NCBI RefSeq assembly: GCF_003053845.1
Contig: NZ_QAYG01000006.1
Coordinates: 1-64,000 of the forward strand
Source: Breoghania corrubedonensis
GTDB lineage: Bacteria > Pseudomonadota > Alphaproteobacteria > Rhizobiales > Stappiaceae
Reading direction: 5' to 3'
DNA: 64,000 bases
Shown here: positions 26,396 to 34,770 of the stretch, piece after piece
Layout of the letters: each line of letters starts with the position of its first letter
Numbering within the stretch: position 1 is the first letter of the stretch
Notes under the pieces: model-generated
Seen by the model: only the letters and a program-made list of their open reading frames with translations
Told to the model about the DNA's origin: nothing
The model's database searches: none
Made by a program: the position numbers and the translations under genes

Positions 26396-28216
26396 CTACT
26401 TCGCCGCTTCCAGACCTTGTGCGCCGCGCTCGAACTGCAACCGGGCGAGGCGGGCATAAAGACCGCTCTGGCCGATAAGCTCATCGTGCGTGCCCTGTTC
26501 CACGATCCGGCCCTTGTCCATCACCAGAATACGGTCGGCCTTCAGCACCGTGGCGAGTCGGTGGGCGATGACCAGCGTCGTGCGGTCGGTCATCAGCCGG
26601 TCGAGCGCGGTCTGCACCAGTTTCTCGCTCTCGGCATCGAGCGCCGAGGTCGCCTCATCGAGCAACAGCACGGGAGCATCCTTCAGCAGCGCACGCGCGA
26701 TCGCCAGGCGTTGGCGCTGACCGCCCGAGAGGGTGACCCCGCGCTCGCCGATCATCGTGTCGTAGCCATGCGCCATGGCCTGGATGAAGGTATCGGCGTG
26801 GGCCGCGACCGCCGCGGCGCGGATATCCTCTTCACTGGCGTCCGGGCGGCCGTAGAGCAGGTTCTCCTTCACTGTCGCGCCGAAGATGACGCTGTCCTGC
26901 GGCACCAGCGCGATGCGGTGGCGTATCTCCTGCGGATCTGCCTCGCGCAGGTCGACGCCGTCCAGAGAGACGGTCCCTGCTTGCGGGTCGTAGAAGCGCA
27001 TCAGGAGATGGAAGAGGGTGGATTTTCCCGCACCCGAGGGGCCGACCACGGCCACGGTTTCGCCGGGGGGGATATCGATGTCGATACCATCGGCCACGCG
27101 CTCGTCGTTCAAGGAGGGATAGGCGAAGCTCACCTGATCGAAGCGCACGGCGCCCTGGGCTGGCACGGGAAGAGCCCTGGGGTTCGCGGGGGCGCGGATC
27201 TCCGGCTCGATCTGGAACATTTCGGCAAGCCGTTCTGCAGCGCCCGATGCCTGCGAAAGCTCGCCCCAGACTTCGGAAAGCTGGCCGAGCGCGCCAGCTG
27301 CAAAGACAGAATAGAGCACGAACTGGCCGAGTGCGCCGCCGGAGATCCTGCCAGCCAGCACATCCTTGGACCCCATCCACATGACGGCGACGACCGAGGC
27401 GAAGACCACGAACATGCCGAAGGCGGTCAGCATCGCGCGGGCGGTGAAGGACGCCTTTGCGGCGTTGAAGGCGCGTTCCACCTGGGCGGCGAAGCGGCTG
27501 GAGGCGAAGTGCTCGTTGGTGAAGGCCTGCAACGTGCGGATGGCGCCGATCGCCTCCACGGCGTAGGCCGAGGCATCGGCGAGCGTGTCCTGCGCCAGAC
27601 GCGAGCGCCGGCGCACCAGCCGGCCAAAGACGATGAGAGGAACGACCACGAAGGGAATGGCGAGCAGCACGAGGCCCGAAAGGCGGGGACTGGTGATCAC
27701 CATCATCGTCGCCGCGCCGATGAAGAGCGCGAGATTGCGCAGGGCAACCGAGACGGAGGCACCAACGGCGGCCTTGACCTGGGTGGTATCGGCGGTGAGC
27801 CGTGAGACGACCTCGCCCGAGCGCGCGGTATCGAAGAAGGAGGCGCTGAGACGGGTGATATGGGCGAAAACGTCGACGCGCAGGTCGGAGACGATGCGCT
27901 CGCCGAGCCAGGTGACGAAGTAGTAGCGCGCGGCCGAGGCGCATGCCAGGGCGGCAACCACCACCACCAGCATGGCGAAATATCTGTCGATGAAGCCCGG
28001 ATCGCCGCCGCCAAAACCGAAATCGATCATTCGCCGGACCGCGAGCGGAACGGCCAGGGTCGCCAGCGTCGCGGCAATCAGCGCAACGAGAGCGGCGGCC
28101 ACCTGAAGACGGTAGCGTCCCAGATAGGGTGCCAGCATTCCGAGCGGCTTGAGGGACCGCGATTTTCCGGCTGATTGCGTCGCGGAGCCCGTTTCGTTCT
28201 TGTTTCGCCGCGCCAA
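26396..28216 (-). CDS. ABC exporter, fused membrane and ATP-binding domains (MsbA-like)
   Basis: 606-residue half-transporter that works as a homodimer. The N-terminal about 320 residues hold six membrane helices starting at [20 protein letters not shown]. The nucleotide-binding domain has Walker [13 protein letters not shown]-loop [10 protein letters not shown], signature [10 protein letters not shown] and Walker [15 protein letters not shown] followed by the H-loop IAHRL. Relatives flip lipids such as lipid A core or export peptides and drugs; lipid export is plausible but unproven. The start is TTG at 28216, supported by GGAG 7 bases upstream. It is divergent from rpmE. Confidence 0.92.
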   Translation of the reverse strand: MARRNKNETGSATQSAGKSRSLKPLGMLAPYLGRYRLQVAAALVALIAATLATLAVPLAVRRMIDFGFGGGDPGFIDRYFAMLVVVVAALACASAARYYFVTWLGERIVSDLRVDVFAHITRLSASFFDTARSGEVVSRLTADTTQVKAAVGASVSVALRNLALFIGAATMMVITSPRLSGLVLLAIPFVVVPLIVFGRLVRRRSRLAQDTLADASAYAVEAIGAIRTLQAFTNEHFASSRFAAQVERAFNAAKASFTARAMLTAFGMFVVFASVVAVMWMGSKDVLAGRISGGALGQFVLYSVFAAGALGQLSEVWGELSQASGAAERLAEMFQIEPEIRAPANPRALPVPAQGAVRFDQVSFAYPSLNDERVADGIDIDIPPGETVAVVGPSGAGKSTLFHLLMRFYDPQAGTVSLDGVDLREADPQEIRHRIALVPQDSVIFGATVKENLLYGRPDASEEDIRAAAVAAHADTFIQAMAHGYDTMIGERGVTLSGGQRQRLAIARALLKDAPVLLLDEATSALDAESEKLVQTALDRLMTDRTTLVIAHRLATVLKADRILVMDKGRIVEQGTHDELIGQSGLYARLARLQFERGAQGLEAAK

Positions 28217-28547
28217 GGGTCAACTCCATACTGGAAAAGCAAATTCATCGTGCACGCCGTGGCATCTTGCAGATATGGGGACAATCCGCAATCGCCCGGC
28301 GCGAGACAGGCGATTTCCCGCCATGCGGGGGAGCGGGAATTGGCGTGCACCTCGTACGTTTCACAATGCCCGGGTCGAAGTGACATCTCAAGGTGGGCGA
28401 AAACCTTGAAAGCCGCGCCGGAGTGGGTTATAGCCTCGCCCGACTGTTTCCGGCCGCCGCCTGGAGTGTGCGGCCGATCTTGATTGAGCGAAGCGTTGTA
28501 TCCTGATGGTCGCATCGGCCCGGACAACGTGGCGAGAGGATCCGGCA
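28217..28547. other. Divergent promoter region between the ABC exporter and rpmE
   Basis: About 330 bases without a gene I can support. It must contain both promoters and the rpmE leader. I looked for a leader fold mimicking an L31 binding site and see no clear hairpin beyond GCCCGGC/GCGGGG-type chance pairings. Confidence 0.45.
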
Positions 28548-28772
28548 ATGAAAAGCGATACCCATCCCGACTACCACATGATCAAAGTGGTCATGACCAA
28601 CGGCACCGAGTTCATGACCCGCTCGACCTATGGCGCGGAAGGCGCGGAGCTGCGTCTCGACATCGACCCGACCACGCATCCGGCATGGACCGGCGGCCAG
28701 CAGACGCTGCTCGACCGCGGTGGCCGTCTGTCCCGCTTCAAGAACAAGTACCACGGCATCCTCGGCAACTGA
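28548..28772 (+). CDS. rpmE: 50S ribosomal protein L31
   Basis: 74 residues starting [20 protein letters not shown] with the [20 protein letters not shown] centre typical of alphaproteobacterial L31. It has no cysteine, so it is the zinc-independent form as elsewhere in this class. GAGAGGATCCGGCA precedes the ATG. A strong terminator lies 21 bases past the stop. In this order the gene borders the DUF1465/DUF1192/trcR group, a conserved alphaproteobacterial neighbourhood. Confidence 0.96.
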   Translation: MKSDTHPDYHMIKVVMTNGTEFMTRSTYGAEGAELRLDIDPTTHPAWTGGQQTLLDRGGRLSRFKNKYHGILGN

Positions 28773-28793
28773 GCCGACCCGCCACGGAACACG

Positions 28794-28824
28794 AAAAAGC
28801 CCCGGCATCGACCGGGGCTTTTTT
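28794..28824. terminator. Bidirectional terminator between rpmE and DUF1465
   Basis: AAAAAGCCCCGG-CATCGA-CCGGGGCTTTTTT is a perfect stem with A and T tracts. It should end rpmE on the plus strand and the DUF1465 gene on the minus strand. Confidence 0.92.
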
Positions 28825-28936
28825 GTTGGCGGATCGAGAATCCGGAGGCGTGCGCGGCAAAAACCAGAGCGCGCACCGCATCCGGTTCGCGCTCTCCGGT
28901 CCGCACCTCTCGGGGAGATGCCGCGCGCCGAAAGTC

Positions 28937-29458
28937 TCAGGCGCCGAAGGCGGCGGCGAGACGATCGAGCTGCTGGTTGACCGGGTTTGTGTTGGCGGGC
29001 CGCGGCATGGGTTCGGCCGACATCGCCTTGTCGAGCTGCTGGACGCGCGTCTGCAGGCGGACCGAGCGCGCGATCAGGTCCTTCAACTCGTTGGGGAGCT
29101 CTTCCCAGCCCGGCCCGGTGGTGGCGGAGCTGAGCGCGGCGAGGTTGACCTTGTTCTTTTCCTGCCCGGCCTGGGCTGTGGTCATTTCGCCTTCGTTGAC
29201 GGCGCGCTGCAGCAAAAGCCAGGAGGCGAGCTGCATGAGGCGGGTTGTCAGGCGCATCGATTCGGTCGCGTAGACAAGCGAGCCTGCACGATTGAGCGTA
29301 CGCGACGCGTCGCGGCCGGGGCCGTCGAGATAGCTCGCGGTCTCTTCCACCAGCGCCATGCCAGTGCGAAACAGTTCGTTGAAGGACTCCGACCCGATGA
29401 GCCTGTTCGCGAACGAAATCGGGGCACCGCCGGTGAAGGTTTCAAATTGGTCCGTCAT
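28937..29458 (-). CDS. DUF1465-family protein
   Basis: 173 residues, cytoplasmic, mostly helical. SFANRLIGSESFNELFRTGM near the N-terminus and MRLTTRLMQLASWLLLQRAV in the middle match DUF1465, a family nearly confined to alphaproteobacteria. No catalytic motif is visible and the biochemical role is unknown. Location near trcR and DUF1192 suggests a link to cell cycle or envelope growth, but this is only context. The ATG at 29458 begins MTDQFETF; an upstream extension of 13 codons lacks similarity. Confidence 0.85.
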   Translation of the reverse strand: MTDQFETFTGGAPISFANRLIGSESFNELFRTGMALVEETASYLDGPGRDASRTLNRAGSLVYATESMRLTTRLMQLASWLLLQRAVNEGEMTTAQAGQEKNKVNLAALSSATTGPGWEELPNELKDLIARSVRLQTRVQQLDKAMSAEPMPRPANTNPVNQQLDRLAAAFGA

Positions 29459-30072
29459 CGCACTCTGTACTCTCTGCCGTTTCGATCGTACCGGCATTTG
29501 CGCCAGGAAGGATCTCGCTCCGCCTCACGGCGGTTTGCGTGACGTTTCGCCTGCATTCATGGTCCGGCCGTTCTGCGTGCCCGACCTTCGAAATGAAACA
29601 GACGCATCCTTCGCAGGTTTGTCCCAATACGATCCAGGTTGCGTTTTCCAAACCTGTTCAGCGCAAAGGGCGTGCCAGACATGGTCCCGATGTTCGCCTT
29701 TCGGGAAAACTGGCTGCTCGCTCAGCGTCTGCCGACCGCCTAGCGATGTGACAGCATAGCGTAAATGGGAGGCAAAAAAAAAGAGCCGCAAGGGTGCGGC
29801 TCTTGAGAAGTTAACAGGGAGGCGTCAAACAGAGTGGACAGGAGCCACTCAAGGTCCAGAAATTCTGGATGTTTTTGTTAATAATCCAGAATGCTTAATG
29901 CATGGTAAACAAGGCGCCCCAAAACCGGTCAGCGTTGGGTTGTCTGGGCAAGTGTGGTGAGAATCAGTCGGCTGACGTCGAGGTAGGAAAAGGGCGGCAG
30001 GGGAAGGTTCGCCGTCCTCCGACCCGGTGGCGGACGCGGGTGCCAATCCGGGACGGAGTGTCTTGCGGCGCT
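29459..30072. other. 614-base gap holding a candidate sRNA
   Basis: No protein gene is supported here; the open frames on either strand are arginine/cysteine-rich and unlike any family. The segment at 29806-29910 is AT-rich against a GC-rich background. On the minus strand it leads to a small RNA with a rho-independent terminator (see 29776-29853). The rest (29459-29770 and 29920-30072) shows nothing. Confidence 0.6.
29776..29853 (-). ncRNA. Candidate alpha-r8/MmgR-type small RNA
   Basis: Read on the minus strand, about 78 bases with three parts. First, a hairpin GAGTGG-CTCCTGT-CCACTC whose loop carries CUCCU. Then a single-stranded linker with CCTCCC followed by TGTTAACTTC. Last, a perfect terminator AAGAGCCGCA-CCCT-TGCGGCTCTT with nine T. 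Length, anti-Shine-Dalgarno-like CUCC motifs in a loop and in the linker, and the 3' stem fit the rhizobial MmgR (alpha-r8, Rfam suhB) family as I remember it. An AT-rich promoter-like region lies just upstream (29855-29910). Ends are estimated. Confidence 0.65.
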
Positions 30073-30267
30073 CTATCGGCTGAACAGGGCGTCTGCTGCG
30101 GAGCGGGTCGCGGACTTGTGCTCCAGTTCCGTTTCCAGCCGGGTGATTTCGGCGCGCAGCAATGTGATGCGTTCCTGCAGTTCCTCCACCGAAAGCACGT
30201 CCAGATCCTGACCGAGCGTATGCAGGGCCGTTGCGATGCGTGGTGTCTCGTCGTCGGCAAGAGCCAT
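30073..30267 (-). CDS. Small DUF1192-family protein
   Basis: 64 residues: a variable N-terminus (MALADDETPRIATALHTLGQ) then the conserved DLDVLSVEELQERITLLRAE and EITRLETELEHK helix, a short coiled coil typical of DUF1192. The family is limited to alphaproteobacteria and uncharacterised. GGGAGAAACCAA precedes the ATG at 30267; an upstream ATG at 30300 lacks a site. It is divergent from the quinone oxidoreductase gene, a pairing seen in related genomes. Confidence 0.87.
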   Translation of the reverse strand: MALADDETPRIATALHTLGQDLDVLSVEELQERITLLRAEITRLETELEHKSATRSAADALFSR

Positions 30268-30403
30268 TTGGTTTCTCCCGGAACGGTACGAAGCCGACAT
30301 CCTAACAGAGCGACGAGACGGTTGTCAGTGTCGCGCGTGCGGGCTACATCCCACAGCAACGAGGGTTCGAAAAACCCTGCGTCAATGCAAGGAACAGGAC
30401 GCC

Positions 30404-31402
30404 ATGAGCAATCTGCCCGAGACGATGACCGCGATCGCCATTCCCGTGCCGGGAGGCCCGGAGGCGCTTGTACCCGAGACGCGGCCATTGCCCCAAATTT
30501 CCGGCAGCGAGATCCTGATCCGGGTGAAGGCGGCGGGTGTGAACCGGCCGGACGTCTTCCAGCGCCAGGGCGCCTATCCGCCGCCTCCCGGCGCTTCCGA
30601 TCTGCCGGGCCTGGAAGTGGCCGGCGAGGTCGCCGCCGTCGGGCCGGCCGCCACGCGCTTCAAGGTCGGCGATGCCGTAGTGGCGCTGACGGCGGGGGGC
30701 GGGTATGCCGAATTCTGCAAGGTGGAGGAGACAAACGCGCTCGCAAAACCGGATGTGCTGAGCTTTGAGGAAGGTGCGGCGGTGCCGGAGACCTTCTTCA
30801 CCGTCTGGTCGAACGTCTTCGACCGGGGCGGACTGAAAGCGGGCGAGAGCCTTCTCGTTCATGGCGGCACGTCCGGTATCGGCACAACCGCGATCCAGCT
30901 TGCCAAGGCCTTTGGCGCCACCGTCTACACAACGGCGGGTGGTGCGGAGAAATGCGCCTTTTGCGCGAAACTCGGCGTGGATCTCGCGATCGACTACCGG
31001 GCGCAGGATTTCGTGGACGAGATCCGCAAGGTGACCGACAAGCGCGGCGTCGATCTGATTCTCGACATGGTCGGTGGGGATTACGTGCCGCGCAACTGGA
31101 AGGCGGCGGCGGTGGAGGGGCGCATCGTCCAGATCGCGACACTGCACGGAGCGACCGATACGGCGGACTTTCGCGTCTTGATGGCCAAACGCCTGACGCA
31201 TACGGGGTCGACGCTGCGCCCGCGCGATACCGCCTTCAAGGCGGCGATCGCCGCCGCGCTGGAAGAGAAGGTCTGGCCGCTGATCGCCCAGGGCAAGGTC
31301 AAGCCGGTGATGGATTCCACCTTCGCGCTCACGGACGCGTCGAAGGCGCATGCGCGGATGGAGAGTTCCGGCCATATCGGCAAGATCGTGCTCACCGTCT
31401 GA
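30404..31402 (+). CDS. NAD(P)H-quinone oxidoreductase, zinc-independent MDR type
   Basis: 332 residues of the medium-chain reductase superfamily, PIG3/QOR branch. GroES-like N-terminal half with VNRPDVFQRQGAYPPPPGAS, then the NADPH-binding SLLVHGGTSGIGTTAIQLAKA near 143. It lacks the cysteine/histidine zinc ligands of alcohol dehydrogenases, as expected for quinone oxidoreductases. Expected to reduce quinones with NADPH in the cytoplasm. The ATG at 30404 has GGAACAGGAC upstream. It precedes trcR by 149 bases on the same strand. Confidence 0.9.
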   Translation: MSNLPETMTAIAIPVPGGPEALVPETRPLPQISGSEILIRVKAAGVNRPDVFQRQGAYPPPPGASDLPGLEVAGEVAAVGPAATRFKVGDAVVALTAGGGYAEFCKVEETNALAKPDVLSFEEGAAVPETFFTVWSNVFDRGGLKAGESLLVHGGTSGIGTTAIQLAKAFGATVYTTAGGAEKCAFCAKLGVDLAIDYRAQDFVDEIRKVTDKRGVDLILDMVGGDYVPRNWKAAAVEGRIVQIATLHGATDTADFRVLMAKRLTHTGSTLRPRDTAFKAAIAAALEEKVWPLIAQGKVKPVMDSTFALTDASKAHARMESSGHIGKIVLTV

Positions 31403-31551
31403 ATGGCCGGCATTTTCAGTCCGGCTATGTAATTGGAGGTTTGCGTCATGGCGGGGGAACGCATATATTCGGCCTAATTTCCCGTCAATTTGACGATTTG
31501 CGGCTTTCCCGGGACGCACCCCGGGGGACCGGACGAGAGGAGCTTATCAAA

Positions 31552-32271
31552 ATGGCGAACACGCCGCTGATGCCCAAGGCGACCGCGGTCTGGCTGGTCG
31601 ACAACACGTCGCTGTCCTTCGACCAGATCGCCGTCTTCTGCAAGCTGCATCCGCTGGAAGTGAAGGCGATTGCGGATGGCGAAGCCGCCCAGGGCATCAA
31701 GGGTCTCGATCCGATCCAGACGGGTCAGCTGACCCGTGATGAGATCGAACGCGTGCAGAAGAGCCCGTCGGCGACCCTGAAGCTTTCCACGCCGAAGACC
31801 CGCGTTCCCGAGGCCAAGCGCAAGGGGCCGCGCTATACGCCCGTCTCACGGCGCCAGGATCGGCCGAATGCGATCATGTGGCTGGTGCGCAACCATCCGG
31901 AACTGAAGGACGCGCAGATCATGCGGCTCGTCGGCACCACCAAGCCGACGATCGAATCGATCCGCGAGCGCACCCACTGGAACGCTGCCAATCTGACGCC
32001 GTCCGATCCGGTAACGCTCGGCCTGTGCTCGCAGATGGAACTCGACATGGAAGTCGAGAAGGCCGCGCGTCTGGCCCCGCCGCCGGTGGAGCAGCCGGAA
32101 GAGGCCGTCACTCTCCTGCCCGTCGAGGACACCACGTCCGAGGACGCCATGGCCGCAGCCTTCGCCAGGCCCGCGCCCAAGTTGCCTGCCGAGCAGGAAT
32201 ACGATGCGGCGGCAGTGTTCGCGAAGCTCACTTCGCTGAAGAAGGGCCACGACGGGGACGACGAGGAATAG
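31552..32271 (+). CDS. trcR: Cell-cycle transcriptional regulator TrcR (DUF1013)
   Basis: 239 residues. DUF1013 is recognised from the start ANTPLMPKATAVWLVDNTSL through FDQIAVFCKLHPLEVKAIAD and the second block RQDRPNAIMWLVRNHPELKD plus QIMRLVGTTKPTIESIRERTHW, two helix-turn-helix-like units. In Caulobacter TrcR is a transcription regulator of the cell cycle; the family is confined to alphaproteobacteria. The last 60 residues are acidic and disordered. GAGAGGAGC lies about 9 bases before the ATG. A terminator follows at once. Confidence 0.93.
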   Translation: MANTPLMPKATAVWLVDNTSLSFDQIAVFCKLHPLEVKAIADGEAAQGIKGLDPIQTGQLTRDEIERVQKSPSATLKLSTPKTRVPEAKRKGPRYTPVSRRQDRPNAIMWLVRNHPELKDAQIMRLVGTTKPTIESIRERTHWNAANLTPSDPVTLGLCSQMELDMEVEKAARLAPPPVEQPEEAVTLLPVEDTTSEDAMAAAFARPAPKLPAEQEYDAAAVFAKLTSLKKGHDGDDEE

Positions 32272-32295
32272 GATTTCCCGTCAGTTACGGATTGG

Positions 32296-32322
32296 AAAGG
32301 GGCGCCTCGGGCGCCCTTTTTT
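32296..32322 (+). terminator. Rho-independent terminator of trcR
   Basis: AAAGGGGCGCC-TC-GGGCGCCCTTTTTT forms a tight stem with a T-tract, 25 bases after the stop codon. Confidence 0.9.
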
Positions 32323-32350
32323 GTTCCGTGCTCGGGGTGGTGGAGGAAGG

Positions 32351-32565
32351 AAGCGGAGCGCGCTTTCGCGCGCGCTTGTTGCGCTGGATTCCGGCTCAGC
32401 GTTCGGCCTTTGCCTCACTTGTCCGGAATGAGGAAATGCTTGGTTAGCTTGAAGTTTCCCACAGACGCCCTCATTCCGGGCGGTCTGCGCCGCAGGCGCC
32501 CCAAACCCACTTGGGCCAGACCCGGAATCCAGCGCAATACGTGCGCGCGAAAGCGCGCTCCGCCT
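32351..32565. repeat. Long palindromic element between trcR and the OmpA-like gene
   Basis: Arms of about 44 bases, 32351-32394 and 32522-32565, are inverted copies with only a few mismatches; shared core GCGGAGCGCGCTTTCGCGCG and GCGCTGGATTCCGG. Inside, CCGGAATGAGG at 32423 is inverted as CCTCATTCCGG at 32469. It lies between convergent genes and could fold into a very long hairpin in RNA from either strand. It has no coding capacity, so it is a miniature repeat rather than a full mobile element. Confidence 0.8.
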
Positions 32566-32569
32566 TTAC

Positions 32570-33601
32570 CTATCGCGTCGTGAGCTTCAGCTCTATGCGG
32601 CGGTTCTTGGCGTAGGCCTCGTCGGTGGTGCCGTCATCCAGCGGCTGGTTGGAGCCGAAACCGGCGGCGACCAGCCGTTTCGGGTCCACGCCCTTGTCGA
32701 TCAGATAACGCACGACGGAAATCGCGCGCGCCGCCGACAGTTCCCAGTTGGAGCGGAAACGGCTGGTGGGCGAGACGGGGCGGGCATCGGTGTGGCCGTC
32801 GACGCGCAGCACCCAGTTGATTTCGTCGGGGATCTCGCCAGCCAGCTGGTTCACCGCCTCCGCCAGTTTGTCGAGTTCTTCCCGGCCGGCCACGTTGATC
32901 TCGTCGGAGCCGGACGAGAACAGAACCTCCGACTGGAAGACGAAACGGTCGCCGACGACGCGGATGTCGGAGCGCTGGGACAGGATCTCGCGCAGGCGGC
33001 CGAAGAAGTCGGACCGGTAGCGCGACAGCTCCTGCACGCGCTGGGCGAGCGCCACGTTCAGCCGGCGGCCGAGATCGGAGATCTTGGTCTGGCTCTCGCG
33101 GTCCCGGCTCTCGGATGCCTCCAGCGCATCCTCAAGGGCGGCGATCTGGCGGCGTAGCGCCGAAATCTGCTGGTTGAGGAGCTCAACCTGCGAGAGCGCG
33201 CGGGCCGACAGGCGCTTTTCGTCGGAAAGCTGGTTTTCCAAAGTGGCGATGCGGCCGCCGGCCTGGGAGGCGGCGCCGGTCTTGTTGTCGACGAGGCCCT
33301 GAAGACGGTCCTTGTCGCTCTGCGTGCTCGCCAGATTGGCCTGAAGGGAGGCGATCTGGTCCTGCAGGTCGCGGTTGTTGCCGCGCGACAGGGCGAGAAG
33401 CTGGGTCAGTTCGCTGATCTGCGAGTTCAGCCGGTTCAAAACCGTGTCGCGGCCGGAGATTTCCTGGGAGAGGAAGAACTGCGAGAGCATGAAGACGACG
33501 AGCAGGAAGATGATGACGAGCAGCAGCGTCGCCATGGCATCGACGAAACCCGGCCAGTAGTTGGTGCTTCGGTCACGACCGCGGCCGCGCGAAATCGCCA
33601 T
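32570..33601 (-). CDS. OmpA/MotB-type peptidoglycan-binding membrane protein
   Basis: 343 residues. One membrane helix near the N-terminus (GFVDAMATLLLVIIFLLVVF) with an Asp just before it, as in MotB/ExbD/TolR-type proton channel partners. About 150 residues of coiled coil follow (30-190), then an OmpA-like domain with VDGHTDARPV and LSAARAISVVRYLIDKGVDP and the final NRRIELKLTTR, which binds peptidoglycan. It is paired with the MotA-like gene, one base apart, so the two probably form an energised envelope complex. It is not a flagellar stator by context, as no flagellar gene is near. Confidence 0.9.
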   Translation of the reverse strand: MAISRGRGRDRSTNYWPGFVDAMATLLLVIIFLLVVFMLSQFFLSQEISGRDTVLNRLNSQISELTQLLALSRGNNRDLQDQIASLQANLASTQSDKDRLQGLVDNKTGAASQAGGRIATLENQLSDEKRLSARALSQVELLNQQISALRRQIAALEDALEASESRDRESQTKISDLGRRLNVALAQRVQELSRYRSDFFGRLREILSQRSDIRVVGDRFVFQSEVLFSSGSDEINVAGREELDKLAEAVNQLAGEIPDEINWVLRVDGHTDARPVSPTSRFRSNWELSAARAISVVRYLIDKGVDPKRLVAAGFGSNQPLDDGTTDEAYAKNRRIELKLTTR

Positions 33602-33602
33602 C

Positions 33603-34613
33603 TCAGTCCCTCGGGTTCTTGAGCGCGTCGGAAAGGGTTTCCAGAAGCCTCTCGATGCGGACCTGCTGTTCGGACTGGCTGTCGGCCCATTCGCGCATCA
33701 TGCGCTGTTCGGAGCGCACGTGCTGGACGAGGCCCTGAATGCCTTCCGCGAGGTTCGCCATGGCTTGCGAAGTGGCCCGGCTGCCGCTGGAAGCGCCGTT
33801 TTCCTGAACCGTGCGGCGAAGCTGGTCGATCGCGACACGCAGTTCGGAGTAGTTGTTCGCCTGCTCGACCGGATAGGGCGAGCCCTCGTCGTCGATCTCG
33901 ATCTCGGTGACGGTGGAGAGCCAGTCTTCCAGTTCGTTGTAGAAACGGGTCTGGGCCTGGGTCGCCTGCAGTTCGAGAAAGCCGAGCAGCAGCGAGCCGG
34001 TGAGACCGAAGAGCGAGGAGGAAAACGCCGTGCCCATGCCGCCGAGCGGGGCTTCCAGACCGGTCTTCAGGTCCTCGAAGATCACGTTGGCATCGCCGGA
34101 GCCGACATTGAGCGACTGGATGACGTCGCCCACCGCGCTGACCGTCTGCAGCAGGCCCCAGAAGGTGCCGAGAAGGCCGAGGAAGACGAGCAGGCCCGTC
34201 AGGTAGCGCCCCAGCTCGCGCGCCTCGTCGAGGCGGGTGCCGATCGAATCCATGATCGAGCGCATGACCTGGGGCGTGATCGCCATCTCGCCGATGCGGT
34301 TGCCGAGCAGCACAGACATCGGCGCCAGCAGCACGGGCGGGCGGCGGACCTCCAGCCCCGGATCGCCGAGGCGGAAGCCGTTGACCCAGTTCACCTCCCG
34401 AAACAGCCGAACCACCTGGATGAAGGAGAGCACGATGCCGAGCACGCCGACCAGGATGATGACGCCGTTCAGGAAGGGATTGGAGGCAAAGGCGGTGGCG
34501 ATCGGCCGGTAGAGGATGATCGGGATGAAACTCACCAGCGCGAGGAAGATCAGCATCCGCCAGAGATAGATCTGCGGGCTGGAGAGCTTATAGGGATCGA
34601 GATCGCGTGCCAT
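33603..34613 (-). CDS. MotA/TolQ/ExbB-type proton channel protein
   Basis: 336 residues with helices at about 20-36 (LIFLALVSFIPIILY), 45-65 (LNGVIILVGVLGIVLSFIQVV) and, after a cytoplasmic segment, the channel pair GRYLTGLLVFLGLLGTFWGLL and TAFSSSLFGLTGSLLLGFLEL. This GTFWGL...AFSSSLFGL pattern is the MotA/ExbB channel motif. The C-terminal 100 residues are a soluble helical extension. It precedes the OmpA-like partner by a single base. Such pairs, found near efp in Rhizobiales, are widely present but poorly studied. Confidence 0.9.
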   Translation of the reverse strand: MARDLDPYKLSSPQIYLWRMLIFLALVSFIPIILYRPIATAFASNPFLNGVIILVGVLGIVLSFIQVVRLFREVNWVNGFRLGDPGLEVRRPPVLLAPMSVLLGNRIGEMAITPQVMRSIMDSIGTRLDEARELGRYLTGLLVFLGLLGTFWGLLQTVSAVGDVIQSLNVGSGDANVIFEDLKTGLEAPLGGMGTAFSSSLFGLTGSLLLGFLELQATQAQTRFYNELEDWLSTVTEIEIDDEGSPYPVEQANNYSELRVAIDQLRRTVQENGASSGSRATSQAMANLAEGIQGLVQHVRSEQRMMREWADSQSEQQVRIERLLETLSDALKNPRD

Positions 34614-34770
34614 CGGGTCCGCCGGCCAAGCTTGTTAACCTGTTGGCAGTGATAGCGTGAATTCCGCGCCCAATGAAACCGGAAATCGGTAAGACGGCCG
34701 TACTGTGCCGTCGGCCGCGCCCGCCAGTGCGGTTCGCGGCCCTTGCGGAAACGGCCGAGGCGGAGCGAAA

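Noticed and set aside
29849-30046. Small minus-strand frame upstream of the candidate sRNA
   Set aside because: Its 65 codons are Pro/Ser-rich with no ribosome binding site, and its 3' end runs into the AT-rich segment just upstream of the candidate sRNA.
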